DNA from: Thermoanaerobacterales bacterium
GTDB taxonomy: Bacteria; Actinomycetota; Acidimicrobiia; Acidimicrobiales; JACDCH01
Reading direction: 5' to 3'
DNA: 26,325 bases
Assembly (NCBI GenBank): GCA_017577565.1
Contig: PKRH01000036.1
Location: 1-26,325, forward strand
Every line of letters starts with the position of its first letter. Within the stretch, counting starts at the first letter, position 1. The position numbers and the translations under genes are program-made. The notes beneath the pieces were generated by a model that saw only the letters and a list, made by a program, of their open reading frames with translations, was not told the origin of the DNA and made no database searches. Below, piece by piece: positions 22,472 through 26,325 of this stretch.

Positions 22472-25400
22472 GGAGGAACCGCTGGGCGGCCACGGGCGCG
22501 GTCGCGCTCGCCGTGCTGGTCGCCACGCAGCTGCTGCCCGACCAGCTGCCGCTGGGCGTGGTGCTGCGCGGCGCCCTGTTCGGCACGGCGACGGGCCTCC
22601 TCGCCGTCGGCCTCGTGCTGACCTACCGCACCACCCGGATCATCAACTTCTCCTACGGCGCCATGGGCAGCATCGGCGGCGGCCTGGCCGCGGCGCTGGC
22701 CGTCGGCAAGGGGTGGAACTGGGGCCTCGCCGCGCTGGCGGGCATCGCCACCGGCGCCGTCGTCGGCTACCTGGTCGAGCTGCTCGTCGTCCGGCGCTTC
22801 GCCACGGCGCCCCGCCTGGTGCTGACGGTCGCCACCATCGGCCTCGCCCAGCTGCTCGGCGGCATCGCCATCTACCTGCCGACCTGGCTGGGCACGCCCG
22901 CCTACATCCCCGAGGTGCCGACCGCCCTCGCGGACACGACGATCACCGTCGACCCGGTGATCTTCACCGGCAACGACCTCGTCCTGCTGGCGGTCGTGCC
23001 GGTCGTGCTGGCCGGGCTGACCTGGTTCCTGTACTTCTCCGACGCCGGCATGGCGGTCCGGGGCATGGCCGACAACATGGACCGGGCCCGCCTGCTCGGC
23101 ATCCCCGTCAACCAGCTCTCGTCGCTGCTGTGGACGGTGGCCGGCGCCGTCGCGGCCCTGACCGTCGTGCTGCGGGCGCCCAGCGAGGGCGTGCCGCTCA
23201 ACGCGGCGGCCGGGCCCACCGTGCTGCTCCCGGCGCTCGCCGCCGCGGTGGTCGTCGGCATGCAGTCGCTGCCGGGGGCGTTCGTCGCCGGCGTCTTCCT
23301 CGGCGTCCTCGACCAGGTCGTGCTGTGGAACGTCGACAACGCGGCGCCGACGCCGGTCGTGCTCCTGGCGGTGATCGTCGTGGCGCTGCTGCTCCGCCGG
23401 CGCTCCAGCCACCGCACCGACGAGAGCGAGTCGACGTGGTCGATGGTGGGCGTCGGCCACCGCCTGCCCCGGGCCTACGCCGCGCTGGCCGAGGTCCGTG
23501 CGGCCAAGGTCGCCTTCGGGGTGCTGCTGGCGGCCGGGCTCGTCGCCCTGCCGCTGCTCGGCAGCGACGCCCAGGTCAACTTCGGCACCGTCACGCTCGC
23601 CTACGCCGTCGTCGCGCTGTCGCTGGTCGTGCTCACCGGCTGGGGCGGCGTCGTCAGCCTGGGGCAGGTGGCGGTGATGGGCGTGGGCGGCGTCGTCACC
23701 GCCAACCTCATCGCCGACCGCAACCTCGACCTGTTCGCCAGCCTCGGCCTGTCGGCCGTGGCCGGCGGCCTCGTCGCCCTGGTGCTCGGCCTGCCGGCGC
23801 TGCGGGTCTCGGGCCAGTTCCTGGCGGTCACCACGCTGGCCTTCGCCGTGGCCATGGAGCTCTACGTGCTCAACCCGGCCAACTACAGCGAGTGGCTGCC
23901 GCCGGCCTACGAGCGGCCCGAGCTGTGGGGCGCGCTGGAGCTGTCGAACGAGCGCTGGCTCTACGCGCTGGCGCTGGCGATGGTCGTCGGCGCCGTCTAC
24001 GTCGTGCGCAACCTGCGCGCCGCCCGGGCCGGTCGGTCGATCGCCGCCACCCGCGACAACGAGCGGGGCGCGGCCGCGGCCGGCATCAACACGATGGAGA
24101 CCCGGCTGGCGGCCTTCATCTTCTCCGGCATCCTCGCCGGGATCGCCGGCGGGCTGCACGCCGTGGCGCTGCGGGGCATCGGCCAGTCGACCTACCCGAC
24201 GACCACGAGCCTGCTCGTGTTCTCGATGGCGGTGATCGGCGGCGTCACGTCGGTGAGCGGGGCCCTGGCCGGCGTCGCGCTCGTGCAGTGGGCCGGCTAC
24301 CTGTTCCCGCGGGCCCAGCTGCTGCTCACCGGCGTCGGGCTGCTCGCCATCCTGCTCGTCATGCCCGGCGGCCTCGTGCAGGCCTTCGAGCGGGTGCGCG
24401 ACGCCGTCGTGCGGCGCATCGCCCGGCGCCGGGGCCTCGTCGACCACGAGGTCGTCGAGACGGTCGAGGAGGCGGTCGAGCCCGGGGCCGGCATGGCGAT
24501 CCGGCGCGACGCGTCCGGCGCCAGCCTGGTCGTCGGCGGCCTCCGGCGCGAGCGGCTGGGGACCCACCTGCTGACCTGCGAGGGGCTGGAGGCGTCGTAC
24601 GGCTCGCTGCAGGTCCTGTTCGGCGTGGACGTGCAGGTCGAGCGGAACGAGCTGCTCGCCCTCCTCGGCACCAACGGCGCGGGCAAGTCGACCGTGCTGA
24701 AGACGATCGCCGGGTTGGTGCCGCCGACCACGGGCCGCATCACCTTCGACGGTCGCGACATCACCGGCCTGCCGGCCGAGGAGATCGCCCGGCTCGGGCT
24801 CTCGCTCATGCCCGGCGGCCAGGGCGTCTTCCCGACGCTGACCGTCGCCGAGAACCTGCGGCTCGCCTGCTGGATGGTGCGCGACGACCGGGAGGCGGTC
24901 GAGCACCGCATCGACGAGGCCATCGCCATGTTCCCGGTCCTCGGCGAGCGCGAGGACCAGCTGGCGGGCGACCTGTCCGGCGGCGAGCAGCAGCAGCTGT
25001 CCCTGGCCATGGCCTTCGTGACCAAGCCGAAGCTGCTGTGCATCGACGAGCTGTCGCTCGGCCTGGCGCCGACGGTCGTCGACCGCCTCGTCGAGAAGGT
25101 CCGGGAGATCCACGCCCAGGGCACGACCGTCGTCGTGGTCGAGCAGTCGGTCAACGTCGCCCTGCTGCTCTGCCACCGGGCGATCTTCCTGGAGAAGGGC
25201 CAGGTGCGGTTCCGGGGCCCGACCGCCGGCCTGCTCGACCGGCCCGACATCCTGCGGGCGGTGTTCATCGGCGACGGCCGGGGCCGCACGGTGGCCGCCG
25301 CGCCCGAGGCGGTCCCGCCGCCGTGGGAGCGGCCGACGCGGGGCGTCACGCTCGAGGCCCGGGGCATCACCAAGCGGTTCGGCGGTCTGCGGGCGCTCGA

Positions 25401-26178
25401 CGACGTCAACCTGACCGTCCACCCGGCGACGATCGTCGGCCTGATCGGCCACAACGGGGCCGGGAAGACGACGCTGTTCGACGTCCTCACCGGCTTCCTG
25501 CCGGCCGACGGCGGCGAGGTGCTGCTGGACGGCGTGGACGTCACCCGCTGGCCGCCGCACAAGCGGGCGATCGGCCAGGTCGGCCGCACGTTCCAGGAGG
25601 CCCGCCTCTACCCGTCGCTCACGGTCGAGGAGGCCATCGCGGTCTCGCTCGAGCAGCACCTCGCCAACCGCGACCCGCTGGCGGCGGCGCTGCGGCTGCC
25701 GGCGTCGGTCGACGCGGAGGACGCGGCGGCCGAGCGGGTGGACGAGCTCATCGACATGCTCGGGCTGGCGCCCTACGCCGACCGGCCGACGGGCGAGCTG
25801 TCCACCGGCATGCGGCGGATCGTCGAGCTGGCGTGCCTGCTGGCGCAGGACCCGGCGGTCGTGCTCTTCGACGAGCCCTCGGCCGGCGTCGCCCAGCGTG
25901 AGACCGAGGCGCTGGGGCCGCTGCTGCGCCGGGTCCAGGCCGAGACCGGCTGCTCGATGATCATCATCGAGCACGACATGGGCCTGCTGGCGTCGCTGTG
26001 CGACGAGTTCGTCGCCCTCGAGCAGGGCAGCGTGATCGCCGGCGGCACGCCGAGCCAGGTGCTGTCCGACCCGCGGGTCATCTCGTCGTACCTCGGCACC
26101 AACGAGGACGTCGTCCACCGCTCGGGGCAGCGGCGCGGCGGCTCGTCGTACAGCTCCTCGCAGGGCCAGGGCTGGTAG
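22468..26178 (+). CDS. Single-chain branched-chain-amino-acid-type ABC transporter (LivH-LivM-LivF-LivG fusion)
   Basis: One uninterrupted 1236-residue frame encodes all four core parts of a HAAT/Liv ABC importer. Residues about 1-320 are a LivH-like permease (LTYRTTRIINFSYGAMGSIGGG; AVRGMADNMDRARLLGIPV). About 345-650 are a LivM-like permease (VVLTGWGGVVSLGQVAVMG; GRSIAATRDNERGAAAAGIN). About 700-935 are a LivF-like ATPase with Walker A GTNGAGKST (734-742), LSGGE (836-840) and Walker B LLCIDE (856-861). About 959-1213 are a LivG-like ATPase with GHNGAGKTT (994-1002), LSTGM (1111-1115) and FDEPSAG (from 1134). These parts are usually separate genes. GTG 22468 follows GGAGG (22456-22460) at seven bases and overlaps the binding-protein stop as GTGA. 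The C-terminus ends in a Ser/Gln/Gly tail (SSYSSSQGQGW). No stop or frameshift lies between modules. The substrate is unknown. Confidence 0.93.
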   Translation: MRRNRWAATGAVALAVLVATQLLPDQLPLGVVLRGALFGTATGLLAVGLVLTYRTTRIINFSYGAMGSIGGGLAAALAVGKGWNWGLAALAGIATGAVVGYLVELLVVRRFATAPRLVLTVATIGLAQLLGGIAIYLPTWLGTPAYIPEVPTALADTTITVDPVIFTGNDLVLLAVVPVVLAGLTWFLYFSDAGMAVRGMADNMDRARLLGIPVNQLSSLLWTVAGAVAALTVVLRAPSEGVPLNAAAGPTVLLPALAAAVVVGMQSLPGAFVAGVFLGVLDQVVLWNVDNAAPTPVVLLAVIVVALLLRRRSSHRTDESESTWSMVGVGHRLPRAYAALAEVRAAKVAFGVLLAAGLVALPLLGSDAQVNFGTVTLAYAVVALSLVVLTGWGGVVSLGQVAVMGVGGVVTANLIADRNLDLFASLGLSAVAGGLVALVLGLPALRVSGQFLAVTTLAFAVAMELYVLNPANYSEWLPPAYERPELWGALELSNERWLYALALAMVVGAVYVVRNLRAARAGRSIAATRDNERGAAAAGINTMETRLAAFIFSGILAGIAGGLHAVALRGIGQSTYPTTTSLLVFSMAVIGGVTSVSGALAGVALVQWAGYLFPRAQLLLTGVGLLAILLVMPGGLVQAFERVRDAVVRRIARRRGLVDHEVVETVEEAVEPGAGMAIRRDASGASLVVGGLRRERLGTHLLTCEGLEASYGSLQVLFGVDVQVERNELLALLGTNGAGKSTVLKTIAGLVPPTTGRITFDGRDITGLPAEEIARLGLSLMPGGQGVFPTLTVAENLRLACWMVRDDREAVEHRIDEAIAMFPVLGEREDQLAGDLSGGEQQQLSLAMAFVTKPKLLCIDELSLGLAPTVVDRLVEKVREIHAQGTTVVVVEQSVNVALLLCHRAIFLEKGQVRFRGPTAGLLDRPDILRAVFIGDGRGRTVAAAPEAVPPPWERPTRGVTLEARGITKRFGGLRALDDVNLTVHPATIVGLIGHNGAGKTTLFDVLTGFLPADGGEVLLDGVDVTRWPPHKRAIGQVGRTFQEARLYPSLTVEEAIAVSLEQHLANRDPLAAALRLPASVDAEDAAAERVDELIDMLGLAPYADRPTGELSTGMRRIVELACLLAQDPAVVLFDEPSAGVAQRETEALGPLLRRVQAETGCSMIIIEHDMGLLASLCDEFVALEQGSVIAGGTPSQVLSDPRVISSYLGTNEDVVHRSGQRRGGSSYSSSQGQGW

Positions 26179-26325
26179 CGGCCCGCGGCCGGCTCGAAGC
26201 CCACCTGGCCGCCGCCGGCATCCCCCCCGCGGCCCCGCCCCCCCGCCGGCGGCGCCGACCCGCGCCGGACGGGGGCGCCGTCCGCCCCGCCCGGCGGGGG
26301 GGGGGCCCGCCCCGCGCGCGCGCCC
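26179..26325. other. Right edge without a recognisable gene
   Basis: After the transporter stop no start, ribosome-binding site or family motif is seen on either strand. From about 26215 the sequence collapses into C and G homopolymers and ends in alternating GC. It resembles the left edge and probably reflects poor assembly at a contig end rather than biology. Confidence 0.5.

Noticed and set aside
22402..26118. Minus-strand open frame of 1238 codons opposite the fused transporter
   Set aside because: It mirrors the transporter frame and has low-complexity Arg/Gly/His/Asp composition and no domain motifs. It is open because GC-rich third positions remove stops.
26215..26325. C/G-rich right edge as a repeat or origin-like element
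   Set aside because: Homopolymers of varying length and no ordered repeat unit suggest poor sequence quality at a contig end.

Overview
The window reads as one stretch of chromosome from a very GC-rich actinobacterium. By eye the GC content is well over two-thirds throughout, with strong G/C bias at third codon positions, so most alternative reading frames stay open over long distances and had to be discarded as shadows. The translation-gene order (infB, DUF503, rbfA, truB, ribF, rpsO, pnp, M16 peptidase, dapB), an F420-type luciferase-like oxidoreductase and the TAnnnT promoter style fit Actinomycetota. I tentatively favour Acidimicrobiia or a relative, but this is inference. Both ends look like a contig edge: bases 1-68 are AT-richer and do not continue the infB frame, and about 26215-26325 is C/G homopolymer-rich sequence with no recognisable gene.

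Layout. 69-3954 (+): 3' part of infB, a DUF503 gene, rbfA and truB; rbfA and truB start inside the preceding stop codons. 3923-4885 (-): F420-dependent LLM oxidoreductase, overlapping truB tail to tail. 4990-5577 (+): divergent TetR regulator, with two perfect palindromes between the two genes. 5657-8231 (+): cystathionine beta-synthase and a cystathionine gamma-synthase/lyase, a transsulfuration pair. 8289-10498 (+): ribF and an alpha/beta hydrolase. 10681-14795 (+): rpsO, pnp and an M16 zinc peptidase, with strong RNA hairpins between rpsO and pnp. 14805-16475 (-): ABC-F ATPase. 16674-19118 (+): dapB and an acyl-CoA synthetase-type enzyme with a palindrome at its promoter. 19175-19945 (-): DapA-superfamily aldolase. 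20149-20775 (+): secreted protein of unknown family. 20906-26178 (+): a branched-chain-amino-acid-type (HAAT/Liv) ABC transporter made of a membrane-anchored solute-binding protein and one 1236-residue polypeptide holding both permeases and both ATPases.

How the genes work together. The core is a translation and RNA-metabolism cluster (initiation factor, 30S maturation, tRNA pseudouridylation, S15, PNPase) interrupted by FAD synthesis and sulfur amino-acid genes; the transsulfuration enzymes use PLP to move sulfur between homocysteine and cysteine. dapB serves lysine/diaminopimelate synthesis; the DapA-like gene is probably not its partner because a key tyrosine motif is missing. The most unusual item is the four-domain fused transporter, translationally coupled to its binding protein.

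No intergenic gap exceeds about 215 bases. No tRNA, rRNA, CRISPR array, insertion sequence, phage gene or replication origin was seen.
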